From assembly GCA_964598225.1 (NCBI GenBank), contig CAZRBG010000001.1:152415-216414 (forward strand): DNA of 64,000 bases. Reading direction: 5' to 3'. Source of the stretch: SG8-4 sp964598225. Its GTDB lineage: Bacteria; Planctomycetota; Phycisphaerae; Sedimentisphaerales; Anaerobacaceae. The position numbers were made by a program, and so were the translations under genes. Positions within the stretch are counted from its first letter, which is position 1; the number at the start of each line of letters is the position of its first letter. A model generated the notes under the pieces. The model did not search any database and had not been told where the DNA came from. It was given only the letters and a program-made list of their open reading frames with translations. This document shows positions 25,960-34,322 of this stretch, piece by piece.

Positions 25960-27090
25960 ATGTTTGGCAAAAAGATACCATTGTTCAGCTTATTTGGCTT
26001 CAAGGTCGGCATCGACCTGACCTGGCTCATTCTGGCCGTGCTGATAGTGTGGTCGCTGGCAACCGGTTTATTCCCGGCGTATTTCGAAGACTTTGCCACG
26101 GCAACATATTGGTGGATGGGTGTGGCCGGAGCGATTGGTTTATTTGCCTCTATCGTCTTTCACGAATTCTGCCATTCTCTGGTGGCTCGCCACTACGGCA
26201 TGCCCATGAAAGGCATAACGCTCTTTCTGTTCGGCGGCGTCGCCGAAATGAACGAAGAGCCGGACAGTCCGAAGTCAGAATTTCTAATGGCGCTGATGGG
26301 CCCCGTCTCCAGCGTTATTCTGGGTGCCGCATTAGCCGGCGTCGTACTTGCCGGCGGGCAAATGAACTGGCCGCAACCGGTGACCGGAGTTTTAACGTAT
26401 CTGATGTTTCTGAACTTCGTTCTCGCCGGATTCAACATGCTGCCCGCATTTCCCCTGGACGGGGGGCGAGTGCTGAGGTCGATCCTCTGGAGAATCAAGG
26501 GGAACCTTCGCTGGGCTACTCGCATCGCCTCGGCAATGGGCTCGGGTCTCGGGTTGTTCTTTATTATCATTGGGATAATGACTTTTATCATGGGCGGATT
26601 CATCGGCGGCATGTGGTATTTTCTAATCGGCATGTTCATTCGGTGGGCCTCTCAGATGTCGTATAAGCAGCTTCTTATGAGAAAAGCGCTCGGCGGCGAA
26701 CCGATCAAACGATTTGTGAAAGAAGACCCCGTGACCATCTCCCCGTCGGCCTCGGTTGAGGAGCTTGTTAACGACTACTTTTACAAGCACCACTATAAAA
26801 TGTTTCCGGTCGCCGATAACGGCGATCTCAAAGGCTGTGTCGATACGAAACAGGTCAAGGAACTGCCGAGAGATCAATGGTCGCAGCACACGGTCTCAGA
26901 TGTCACCAAATCTTGTTCCGAAGAAAACACAGTCTCTCCGGATACCGACGCCATGAAGGTCTTGTCACAGATGAACAAGTCCGGAAACAGCCGGTTTCTC
27001 GTTACCGAGCAGGGAAAGCTGGTCGGAGTGGTCACCCTAAAGGATATGTTGAAGTTCCTGTCACTGAAAATCGATCTTGAAGAAGAATGA
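25960..27090 (+). CDS. Site-2 protease family (M50) with tandem CBS domains
   Basis: A 376-residue inner-membrane zinc metalloprotease. HEFCH at 68-72 carries the first ligands, and NMLPAFPLDGGR around 159-170 holds the third (D167). Several hydrophobic helices precede it. Two CBS domains occupy about 250-376 (VTISPSASVEELVNDYFYKH, FLVTEQGKLVGVVTLKDML). This M50-CBS form is common in planctomycetes and others; it cleaves membrane substrates under nucleotide control, but targets are unknown. AGGAG precedes the ATG. A small zinc-ribbon gene follows 39 bp later. Confidence 0.92.
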   Translation: MFGKKIPLFSLFGFKVGIDLTWLILAVLIVWSLATGLFPAYFEDFATATYWWMGVAGAIGLFASIVFHEFCHSLVARHYGMPMKGITLFLFGGVAEMNEEPDSPKSEFLMALMGPVSSVILGAALAGVVLAGGQMNWPQPVTGVLTYLMFLNFVLAGFNMLPAFPLDGGRVLRSILWRIKGNLRWATRIASAMGSGLGLFFIIIGIMTFIMGGFIGGMWYFLIGMFIRWASQMSYKQLLMRKALGGEPIKRFVKEDPVTISPSASVEELVNDYFYKHHYKMFPVADNGDLKGCVDTKQVKELPRDQWSQHTVSDVTKSCSEENTVSPDTDAMKVLSQMNKSGNSRFLVTEQGKLVGVVTLKDMLKFLSLKIDLEEE

Positions 27091-27129
27091 TTTGACTGTA
27101 ACAATCTTTATGAGAAAGGAGCATTAATT

Positions 27130-27348
27130 ATGAATCAACCACAGACTTGTCCCAGTTGCAATAGTTCAAATATGGAGCCGGGTTCACTCGGTTCGACAGG
27201 TAAGATACACTTTCGCCCGGAAGGCGCGAAATTCTTAAAGTTGAAGACCGCAAATGTGGATGTATCAGCAAGCCTCTGCATGGATTGCGGACACGTGACA
27301 TTGACGGGTGACTCAGAAAAAGCCAAGTCACTTCGGGACGAGAAGTAG
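27130..27348 (+). CDS. 72-residue zinc-ribbon protein
   Basis: CPSC near residues 7-10 and CMDC near 51-54 form a probable four-cysteine zinc ribbon. AAAGGAG precedes the ATG. It sits 39 bp after the M50 protease gene and is probably co-transcribed. Function is unknown. Confidence 0.7.
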   Translation: MNQPQTCPSCNSSNMEPGSLGSTGKIHFRPEGAKFLKLKTANVDVSASLCMDCGHVTLTGDSEKAKSLRDEK

Positions 27349-27370
27349 CATACTGTGATTGCTTCAACAT

Positions 27371-27416
27371 AGCGTGTATGAGAAGCGGGGTGCTTGGAGT
27401 GCTTCTCATACACGCT
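27371..27416. terminator. Perfect 16 bp hairpin
   Basis: AGCGTGTATGAGAAGC pairs perfectly with GCTTCTCATACACGCT around a 14 base loop. It lies 22 bp after the zinc-ribbon stop. TTTCC follows rather than a long T run, so it may be a processing or regulatory hairpin as well as an end signal. Confidence 0.65.
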
Positions 27417-27573
27417 TTCCTCTCGCAAATTTTCATTTTACCCACCTGAAAATCCACGAAAATTCCGCAATGGCATCGAATCAAAGTTTGACGGAAAGGT
27501 TTGCCTCAATTATAATCTGCGGCGTTTTCGTACCGGAATTATATAGGACTGCTTCACCTGAAATGGAGTGAAT

Positions 27574-28185
27574 ATGCTGGCGAACATGACCATCGCTGAT
27601 TTGCTTCGGCCCGCCGAAAAAAAGAGGGCCGGGCTGTATAATCTCGCACTAATTCTCGCCGGATCCCTGTTAATCGGCCTTTGTGCCCAGATTAAGATCA
27701 TGCCGTTCGGCCTCGTCCCGATAACGGTCCAGACTCTGGCCGTCCTGATGATAGGGGCTCTGTTAGGTTCCAGACGCGGGGCGCTGGCAGTGGTGGCATA
27801 CCTGGCTCAGGGAGCGGCGGGATTGCCGGTTTTCGCCATGGCAAGCGGGCCGTTAGCATTTATAGGACCGACAGGCGGCTATCTGATCGGCTTCGTACCC
27901 GCAGCTTACGTAACCGGACTGCTTGCGGAGAAAGGCTGGGACCGCCAATTCGCCACCACTGTCCTGGCGATGGCTCTGGGTAATGCAATCATCTACGCCT
28001 GCGGCATAACGCAACTGTGCATCCTGAAGGGCTTCAACAAGACCGTCGTGACGGCGGGCCTGCTGCCGTTCATTCCGGGCGATATCCTCAAGATAATCAT
28101 AGCCGCTACATTCCTGCCATCGGCGTGGAAACTGCTCGGACACGTTTCGCCTTCGAACACCTCCGAGCAAGAAAAAGTCAACTGA
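27574..28185 (+). CDS. bioY: Biotin transporter BioY
   Basis: A 203-residue membrane protein with about six helices, the S-component of a biotin ECF transporter. MPFGLVPITVQTLAVLMIGA carries the VPIT/QT motif and GPTGGYLIGF the second signature of BioY. ATG 27574 has GGAG upstream; a GTG two codons earlier is in frame. No EcfA/T energising genes adjoin it, so it may act alone or share a distant module, as known for some BioY proteins. Confidence 0.92.
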   Translation: MLANMTIADLLRPAEKKRAGLYNLALILAGSLLIGLCAQIKIMPFGLVPITVQTLAVLMIGALLGSRRGALAVVAYLAQGAAGLPVFAMASGPLAFIGPTGGYLIGFVPAAYVTGLLAEKGWDRQFATTVLAMALGNAIIYACGITQLCILKGFNKTVVTAGLLPFIPGDILKIIIAATFLPSAWKLLGHVSPSNTSEQEKVN

Positions 28186-28238
28186 GCAAGAAAAAGAAAC
28201 GTCCATTTCACGCCGGAATCAAGACTTTTTTAAAAGAT

Positions 28239-28467
28239 GAAATATTCGAGTCTGTGCTAACGTTACAGGCAATGTTATGCCACAAAAAAAATGGCTCTAA
28301 TAGCCTCAAGAATGGCGATTGGCCAACATCAGACGATTTGAGAAACTGTTTTCTCAGTCTGGTCAGTTAAATACGAGGATGAACGCCGCTGGAGCGTTGC
28401 TGAATGCGATTTGGACAACTTTTGTGCGTAGGAGTCTCCTGTAACGTTAGCATAGTGTCAAATATTC
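28239..28467. mobile_element. 229 bp element with long terminal inverted repeats
   Basis: TGCTAACGTTACAGG at 28255-28269 is exactly complementary to CCTGTAACGTTAGCA at 28438-28452, and the outer AATATTC/GAATATT words extend the match to about 30 bp on each side. No transposase is present. A short reverse frame next to it (28458-28535) reads LLRWLGIEHLIINAGNDKRK and may be a cut gene tail. The spacer 28186-28543 holds nothing else. Confidence 0.55.
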
Positions 28468-28543
28468 TGAAATTTCCGCTTGTCGTTTCCGGCGTTTATG
28501 ATGAGGTGCTCAATGCCGAGCCAGCGAAGTAGCATGTCACAAC

Positions 28544-29371
28544 TTATTCTTTGCGTTGGGCTGCTTTTCGCATGAGGTCGTAGACCCATCTTTCGAAATG
28601 GAAAGGGTACAGGTTCAGTCTCTCGCTTGCCAGGCTCAGTCCCTTCTTCGAGAACCAGGCTTTGATTTGATCTTTCCGGTCGGGAAATCGCTCGGCTAAT
28701 TGTTTCTTGTATAGACGTCTCAGTCGCCTGCGTCTCTTCTTGCGGACGTCCTCGTCTTTGTCGATCGCTCTGAAATAGCGTCGTATCTTATCGACGTTCA
28801 TCTCCTGGTCCTGCCTGAAATACGGGGCAAGTCTTCCGGGTATTTTGTCCGGGATTACGTACTCGTAATCGATCCCGGATCGCTCGATCTCATCGAAGTC
28901 ATAGTGCAGCAGTGGATCGTAGAAGAATGTCGCCGGGTGAAAGTCCACTCGGTGCTTGGACAGATGCAGAACAAAAACGTCCAGGCTTTTGCCCTCGCGA
29001 AACAGATCCGAAGGGCCGTCGCCGATGAGTATGATGTAACAGAGCTTGTTCAGGTCTCTGCGATTGTAGCCGACGATCTTGTTGTAGGCCCGTCGGAGCT
29101 TGCTAAGGGTGAATCTCCGCACGTCGATGATCAGCAGCCTCGAGTGCACCGTCTCCGGCGCCATGGCCTCGATCTCCTCGACGATGTCACGCACTTCCGT
29201 CTGACGGGGCCTGATTAATTTGTAAAATTTCATTCTCGGATCGTTATTGATTCGCTCACATATGTCGTCAGCCAGCGCATGGTCCATCGTAAACACATGT
29301 ATCGTGTTTCCTCGTCCGGAATGGCTGAGTATGTCGTATTCTTCGTCGGTGATAGCTTGTCTGTTAAGCAA
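28544..29371 (-). CDS. Conserved-looking protein of unknown function
   Basis: A 275-residue soluble protein, unrecognised. It has an alternating beta/alpha N-terminal region (IHVFTMDHALADDICERI, HSRLLIIDVRRFTLSKLRRA, LNKLCYIILIGDGPSDLF), which suggests a receiver- or Rossmann-like fold, followed by a lysine/arginine-rich stretch (DVRKKRRRRLRRLYKKQ) that could bind nucleic acid. A TTG start with AGGGG upstream gives the full length. It could be a response-regulator-like or RNA-binding protein; no function can be assigned. Confidence 0.7.
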   Translation of the reverse strand: MLNRQAITDEEYDILSHSGRGNTIHVFTMDHALADDICERINNDPRMKFYKLIRPRQTEVRDIVEEIEAMAPETVHSRLLIIDVRRFTLSKLRRAYNKIVGYNRRDLNKLCYIILIGDGPSDLFREGKSLDVFVLHLSKHRVDFHPATFFYDPLLHYDFDEIERSGIDYEYVIPDKIPGRLAPYFRQDQEMNVDKIRRYFRAIDKDEDVRKKRRRRLRRLYKKQLAERFPDRKDQIKAWFSKKGLSLASERLNLYPFHFERWVYDLMRKAAQRKE

Positions 29372-29737
29372 TATTTAGCCCCTGAGTTACAGCAATTTAA
29401 AATCCCGGGTTACGAATCCGGGGAATACATATTCTATTTTTCAGATTTCCTCGTATCAATTGAATAGTCTCGCCAACTTGACTCCTTTTGACGGAATTTT
29501 CAAAGATTTTATGTCTAAGGTATACGACAATCCCCCGTAAAAGTTTGCAGTAAACATGGTGTTCATCCTGCGTAGATGCTCTGAGGGTTGAAATGTAAGT
29601 TTCCGCCGATTATACTTGTTGTCGGTTTGGTAAAGATTGTAAGGCGTGTGCGGCACGCCATAAAGTGGAGAAGGAGAAGTCCTGGTCTCCATTTCGGAAA
29701 GGCCCGGCCTGGAGACTTACTGCATGGGAGGCTAACT

Positions 29738-30367
29738 ATGAAAGCATATCTGATTTCATTGCCTATGATGTTCATCGGTCTGGGATGCACGGCGTCCTAC
29801 AGGGTCGGAGTCAACGGATACTCATCCACCGGCCAATCTCTGTCTATTCCTGACCGGTCGTCGATTGCCGTGATTGCAGACAGTAATGCACCCAATCCGA
29901 TTTTTCAAAAAGAAGTCAGGGCCAAAATCCGTAATATACTCGCGGACCTGGGATATACAGGCGACGCTGAAGAGCCTGACTACTATCTGCAGTTCGATTA
30001 CGGCATCGACTCCGGGCGGACGATCACGGACGCGATTCCTATTTACCATCGCGGATACTACTACGAACACCCGTTTTCGCCTTTCTACAGTCACGGCTAC
30101 ACCTCTTACATGCCCTATTCTTCTGTAGTCTATACGAGGTGGCTTGTGCTGGAGCTTTTCGACGGCAAGGCCTATGCCGAATCACCGGAAGCAGAACCGC
30201 TTTGGATTTGTGAGGTTGTCAGCACGGGCGGAAGTTCGGACCTGCGAGACACGATCAACTATCTGCTGGTGGCCGCCTTCGAACATTTCGGACAGGACAC
30301 CGGCAGACAAATCGTCGAGGTTGTCCACAGAGACGATGAAAGAGTGCAGGCGATTGCAGAGTATTAA
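29738..30367 (+). CDS. Lipoprotein with DUF4136-like features
   Basis: A 209-residue protein starting at ATG 29738 with GGAGG upstream. MKAYLISLPMMFIGLGC carries a lipobox, so the mature form is lipid-anchored. RSSIAVIADSNAPNPIFQKE and later VVYTRWLVLELFDGKAYAES resemble the DUF4136 family of small outer-membrane-associated lipoproteins. A tyrosine-rich stretch lies between (YHRGYYYEHPFSPFY). Function is unknown. It is convergent with the isomerase gene, 14 bp between the stops. Confidence 0.7.
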   Translation: MKAYLISLPMMFIGLGCTASYRVGVNGYSSTGQSLSIPDRSSIAVIADSNAPNPIFQKEVRAKIRNILADLGYTGDAEEPDYYLQFDYGIDSGRTITDAIPIYHRGYYYEHPFSPFYSHGYTSYMPYSSVVYTRWLVLELFDGKAYAESPEAEPLWICEVVSTGGSSDLRDTINYLLVAAFEHFGQDTGRQIVEVVHRDDERVQAIAEY

Positions 30368-30381
30368 ATTAAGAAGCGATC

Positions 30382-31311
30382 TTAGACGTCACATGTCGCG
30401 ACCGCCTGAGCAAGGCCCTCGAGCGGGTCTCGCGTGGGTACGAACTCATGGCCCACGTAGCCTTTGTAGCCGGTCTTGACGATTTCTTTCATGATCGCCG
30501 GGTAGTTGATCTCCTGCTCGTCGTCGAGCTCCCCGCGACCGGGGTTGCCGGCGGTATGGTAGTGGCCGATGTAATCCTTGTACTGGCGGATTCGCGAGAT
30601 AACGTCACCGTCCATGACCTGAACGTGATAGATATCGAACAGCAGCTTCATCTGCGGCGAGCCGACCTTCATGACGATGTCCATGCAATAATCGACGTGG
30701 TCGCCCTGATAGCCCGGATGACCCTTCATCTCGGCTGCAACGCGGCTGTTGAGAATCTCCAGACAGAGGTTGACTTTCTTCTTCTCGGCGTGCCCCATGA
30801 TTTTTTTAAGGCCGTTGACGCAGTTCCTGGCGCCGACGTCGTCGGGAATATCCTCGCGGAAACCTGTAAAGGCGATAACGTTGGGAAACCCGTATTCGGC
30901 GCAGGCGTCGATGGTATCACGGGTTTTAGCGATAATCATTTCGTGATATTCGGGATTATTGAAGCCCTTGACGAACGGCGGGTCCGGCATACCGTTCGGC
31001 GCCAGCGCGCATACCAGGCCGTGTTTCTTGAGCGTCGCAAAATCGGCCGGGCCCACGAGCTCGATGCTCTTGCAGCCGAGCTGTTTTGAGACCCGGCACA
31101 TTTTCTCCATATCCCAATAAGGCGCAAAGCACCATGAGGCAACGGAGTGATTGATGCGTCCGTTTGTGGCGGCGCGTTTGATGCCCTCGTCCATAGTTGA
31201 GCATGAGTTGAGGGCCAGAGCCGCCGCTCCGGTCCCCGCGGTAATTTTGAGCATATTGCGCCGGCTGATGCCGCCGGCCGTATGGACACGTGATTTGTTC
31301 TCCTGGTTCAT
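30382..31311 (-). CDS. Hydroxypyruvate isomerase-like TIM-barrel protein, Tat-exported
   Basis: A 309-residue protein when started at ATG 31311 (AAGGAA upstream). GGISRRNMLKITAGTGAAAL is a Tat signal. The rest fits the xylose-isomerase-like TIM barrel: NLCLEILNSR and LLFDIYHVQVMDGDVISRIR give the metal-binding Glu and Asp/His, and GHYHTAGNPGRGELDD is typical of hydroxypyruvate isomerases. Such exported paralogues are abundant in planctomycetes. It is divergent from another isomerase-like gene with 182 bp between. Substrate unknown. Confidence 0.88.
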   Translation of the reverse strand: MNQENKSRVHTAGGISRRNMLKITAGTGAAALALNSCSTMDEGIKRAATNGRINHSVASWCFAPYWDMEKMCRVSKQLGCKSIELVGPADFATLKKHGLVCALAPNGMPDPPFVKGFNNPEYHEMIIAKTRDTIDACAEYGFPNVIAFTGFREDIPDDVGARNCVNGLKKIMGHAEKKKVNLCLEILNSRVAAEMKGHPGYQGDHVDYCMDIVMKVGSPQMKLLFDIYHVQVMDGDVISRIRQYKDYIGHYHTAGNPGRGELDDEQEINYPAIMKEIVKTGYKGYVGHEFVPTRDPLEGLAQAVATCDV

Positions 31312-31493
31312 CGTGAGTTCCTTTCTGTTATGCAAGAATTATGCAGCAAGAAATAGGATTTTTCGGCTTCAAGGTCAAGAAAAAAACCTCACATAGCGCC
31401 GCCTTAAATTGGCTTTGACAGTCAGAATATCATTTGTTATGGTATATCGACCGCAAAGGAATCCTTTGCAGGGATCTGTAAGAAGGAGTAGGT

Positions 31494-32387
31494 TTGGCAA
31501 CGAACGAGAATGTGAACCGACGCGACTTACTCAAGACCGCCGGCTTCAGTTGGGCGGCGGTCCTCGGGGCTTCGGCGCTCGCCAGGGGCCGTAAAAATGG
31601 TCCGAAGTGGCGAATGCGGCTGTCCACGTCCTCGATTCATTTCATGGGATTGCCGATAGAGCAGGCTTGCGCGAGAATCTCGCAACTCGGATTCGAGGCG
31701 ATTGATATCTGGTCGGCGCACCAGGGCTGCCCGCATCTCGATGACGTAGCGAAGCGCCTGGGGCCGGATGGTCTCAAAGAAGTGCTGGCAAAGAACAAAC
31801 TCGAGCTCTTCGCTTTTTCGGTATACAGAGGCGGCTACGAGAAATACGCCGAACTGCTGGGCAAGGCCGGTGGAGGCGTAGCCGTTCGCGGCAGTTCCGG
31901 ACCATGCAAGCCTGAGGAATTAAATTCCCGGATGCGAAAGTTTCTCGAAAGCCTTAAGCCTCTTGTAGAACTGGCGCACAAGTACGACTCGTACCTCGCT
32001 ATCGAGAATCACGGCAACGCTCTACTCTGTTCGCAGGATTCTTTCAAAGCCTTCGTCCATAACAACACATCGCCTCGACTGGGCATCGCACTGGCGCCGT
32101 ACCACGTGCAGCGGCAAAAGGAATCGGTCACAGAAGCGATACGCATCTGCGGCAAACAGTTATTTTTCTTCTACGCGTGGCAAAGCTATAAAGGCGCCGG
32201 CCAGCTCCCCGGAATCGGGCCGACAGATATGACTCCATGGATGAAAGCTCTGGCGGAAATACAATACGGCGGATACGTCAATCCGTTCATGCACGGACAT
32301 CCGGCCCCCGACGTAATGGCGGCTAATCTTGCCAAATCGCGCGACTACCTGAAAGAATGCCACAGAAGAGTAGATGGTGGCGGGTAA
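31494..32387 (+). CDS. Sugar phosphate isomerase/epimerase-like protein, Tat-exported
   Basis: A 297-residue protein, TTG start with GAAGGAG five bases upstream. NRRDLLKTAGFSWAAVLGAS is a Tat signal. The barrel follows (RISQLGFEAIDIW, SYLAIENHGNALLC). The family metal site is only partly visible, so it is a TIM-barrel relative of unknown substrate. It precedes the aldo/keto-reductase-like gene by 47 bp in a two-gene unit. Confidence 0.85.
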   Translation: MATNENVNRRDLLKTAGFSWAAVLGASALARGRKNGPKWRMRLSTSSIHFMGLPIEQACARISQLGFEAIDIWSAHQGCPHLDDVAKRLGPDGLKEVLAKNKLELFAFSVYRGGYEKYAELLGKAGGGVAVRGSSGPCKPEELNSRMRKFLESLKPLVELAHKYDSYLAIENHGNALLCSQDSFKAFVHNNTSPRLGIALAPYHVQRQKESVTEAIRICGKQLFFFYAWQSYKGAGQLPGIGPTDMTPWMKALAEIQYGGYVNPFMHGHPAPDVMAANLAKSRDYLKECHRRVDGGG

Positions 32388-32434
32388 AATACACTTGATA
32401 ACGAAACTGAAGTTAAGAAGCAAAGGAGAACAAC

Positions 32435-33535
32435 ATGGATAAGAAAAAACAACAAGCCGGAAAGACCGGCGATTTGACCCGGCGCGACCTGATGCGAACC
32501 GGTGCGGTGGCTGCCGCCGGACTGGCTGTCGGTGGAACGCAACAAGCCCGCGCCAGGACACGCAGCTATAATCCGGAAATGAAGTACAGGCTTCTTGGAA
32601 GGACCGGCCTTTGGATATCATCGGTATGTCTCGGCGGCCACTGGAAGCGCGTCGACAAAATGGTCCCGGGCGTTTTCCGAGGCAGAGGCTGGCTCAACGC
32701 CGATCTCGACAGTGAAGGATTCAAGGAGAATCGCCGCGACGTCGTAACTCGTTGTATCGAGCGGGGCATTAACTACATCGACGCCTGCACCAAGCAGGAA
32801 ATCCTGGCCTATTCCGAGGCTCTCAGGGGCCGGCGCGACTCTATGTACCTCGGCTTCTCATGGTACCAGGAAGAGATGCGACGGAAAAAGTATCGCACGA
32901 CCGAGGCCCTGCTCGGTACGCTCGACAAGGGAATGCGAGAAGCGAAGCTCGATTACATTGACCTCTGGCGCATTACGATGCACGAGCAGAGCAGCCGGCA
33001 CACGGATGCCGAAGTCGATGAAATGATGGGCGCTCTTGAAAAGGCTCGAAAACAGGGTAAGTGCCGGCTGTGCGGTTTTTCATCGCACGATCGTAAGCAT
33101 ATCAAGTCGATGATCGAGACGTATCCGGAAGTCGTGCAGGTTGTTGTTACGCCCTATACTGCAAAGAGCAAGGTTGTTACCGACAAAACCGGTCTCTGGG
33201 CTTCGATGAATAAACACGGCGTAGGCTGGTTCGGCATCAAACCGTTTGCAGGCACGTCGTTGTTTAAGGGCGACAGCTCTCCCGACAGCCCCACGCGGGA
33301 AGAAGACGACCGCCTGGCTCGCATGGCGATCCGCTACATCCTCTGCAACAAGGCTATAACGGCGCCTATCCCGGGATTGATTAATCGCCATCAGGTGGAT
33401 AACGTCGCCAACGCCGTCACCGAGCCCGAGGAACTTGCCCGGGAAGAAGCCGAGGAACTCGAAGTAGCAATGGACAACGCCTGGGCCAATCTGCCGGCGG
33501 ACTATCAGTGGCTCAAGAACTGGGAATACGTATAA
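32435..33535 (+). CDS. Aldo/keto reductase-like protein, Tat-exported
   Basis: A 366-residue protein with AAGGAG before the ATG. LTRRDLMRTGAVAAAGLAVG is a Tat signal. MKYRLLGRTGLWISSVCLGG begins the AKR barrel and DYIDLWRITMHEQ resembles its later strand. The usual DTAxxYGxxE active-site motif is replaced by YIDACTKQEILAYSEALRG, and the lysine strand reads DSMYLGFSWY, without an obvious lysine. Residues after 230 keep the cofactor-side pattern. It may be a non-reductase relative. It pairs with the upstream isomerase-like gene. Confidence 0.83.
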   Translation: MDKKKQQAGKTGDLTRRDLMRTGAVAAAGLAVGGTQQARARTRSYNPEMKYRLLGRTGLWISSVCLGGHWKRVDKMVPGVFRGRGWLNADLDSEGFKENRRDVVTRCIERGINYIDACTKQEILAYSEALRGRRDSMYLGFSWYQEEMRRKKYRTTEALLGTLDKGMREAKLDYIDLWRITMHEQSSRHTDAEVDEMMGALEKARKQGKCRLCGFSSHDRKHIKSMIETYPEVVQVVVTPYTAKSKVVTDKTGLWASMNKHGVGWFGIKPFAGTSLFKGDSSPDSPTREEDDRLARMAIRYILCNKAITAPIPGLINRHQVDNVANAVTEPEELAREEAEELEVAMDNAWANLPADYQWLKNWEYV

Positions 33536-33540
33536 TAGAA

Positions 33541-33660
33541 TAGGGTATCAGGAAATCAGGAAATCAGAATATCAGGAAGCAGGAGATCAGACTATCAGGA
33601 TATCAGGGACTATAGGACCTGATCCGCCTTTGGCGGATTTCCTGATAATCTGATTTCTCT
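33541..33660. repeat. ATCAGGA tandem repeat with palindromic hairpin
   Basis: Imperfect units of ATCAGGAAATCAGGA run from 33547, then ATCCGCCTTTGGCGGAT (33622-33638) forms a perfect 7 bp stem, and CCTGATAATCTGATTTCT mirrors the first half, so the whole can fold into one long stem. A CCGCCTTTGGCGG palindrome recurs at 63720. It sits between the AKR-like gene and the cytochrome gene. Confidence 0.7.
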
Positions 33661-33681
33661 GTGACAATAAGGATTTACTGA

Positions 33682-34257
33682 ATGAAGATCACTTTACGTT
33701 CTGTTGTGGTAATTGTGGGATTTATTTCATGTTGCCTGCTGGTCTTTGAGGCAGGTTGTTCTCTCGGCAAGCGAACAGAATACGAAACGGAGGCCGAACA
33801 AGTCGAAGCTGTCTCGGCTGAGCCGGCGGCAGCCGAAGAGGACATTGAAGAACAACCAACAAAGGTGACATTCACTGCGAACCAGTTCTGTGCCGCGTGC
33901 CACTATGGTTTCATGGACGAAGAGCTGGCTCGTACGCACGAAAAAGCCGGAATCGGCTGCGAACGATGTCACGGTGAATCCGAGGCTCACCGCAGCGATG
34001 AGAACAATATCACGCCTCCCGATATCATGTACCCGAAGGACAAGATTAATCCCACCTGCATGATGTGCCATCCGCGGCACGAAATCAAGCACGTTGCTAG
34101 CCATGAGCCTTTGCTTGCGGGCGCAAAAACTGTCTTCGATTCCGATCAGAGCGATGGCGGACAGTTGTACTGCACGAGCTGTCACGCCAAAGAGCACCGG
34201 ATCAACGTCCGGAACATCAGGTGGAACAAGGCAACCGGCGAACTGCTGGGCGAATAG
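33682..34257 (+). CDS. Tetraheme c-type cytochrome lipoprotein
   Basis: A 191-residue lipoprotein (lipobox FEAGC, C26), AAGGA upstream. Four CxxCH haem-binding motifs occur: CAACH (70-74), CERCH (93-97), CMMCH (126-130) and CTSCH (164-168). An acidic linker (about 31-60) separates anchor and haem domain. Histidines beyond the motifs could be distal ligands. It resembles small cytochromes of the NapC/NrfH-like or nitrite/sulfite-reduction periplasmic type, but no oxidoreductase partner is next to it. It would carry electrons at the outer side of the membrane. Confidence 0.9.
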   Translation: MKITLRSVVVIVGFISCCLLVFEAGCSLGKRTEYETEAEQVEAVSAEPAAAEEDIEEQPTKVTFTANQFCAACHYGFMDEELARTHEKAGIGCERCHGESEAHRSDENNITPPDIMYPKDKINPTCMMCHPRHEIKHVASHEPLLAGAKTVFDSDQSDGGQLYCTSCHAKEHRINVRNIRWNKATGELLGE

Positions 34258-34266
34258 GACGTGAGA

Positions 34267-34315
34267 GGGACAGGCGCCTTTTGGGAACACGACGTTGCCA
34301 AAAAGTGCCTGCCCC
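34267..34315. terminator. Inverted repeat between convergent genes
   Basis: GGGACAGGCGCCTTTTGGGAAC pairs imperfectly with GTTGCCAAAAAGTGCCTGCCCC around a five base loop. It lies between the cytochrome stop at 34257 and the sulfatase end at 34323 and is a likely bidirectional terminator. Confidence 0.6.
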
Positions 34316-34322
34316 TTGAGTA

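Noticed and set aside
28381..28437. End of a transposase gene inside the 229 bp element (frame ending EDERRWSVAECDLDNFCA)
   Set aside because: Too short, no start and no recognisable transposase motif; kept only as a hint.
33541..33620. CRISPR array
   Set aside because: Units are short, irregular and without spacers; no cas genes are present.
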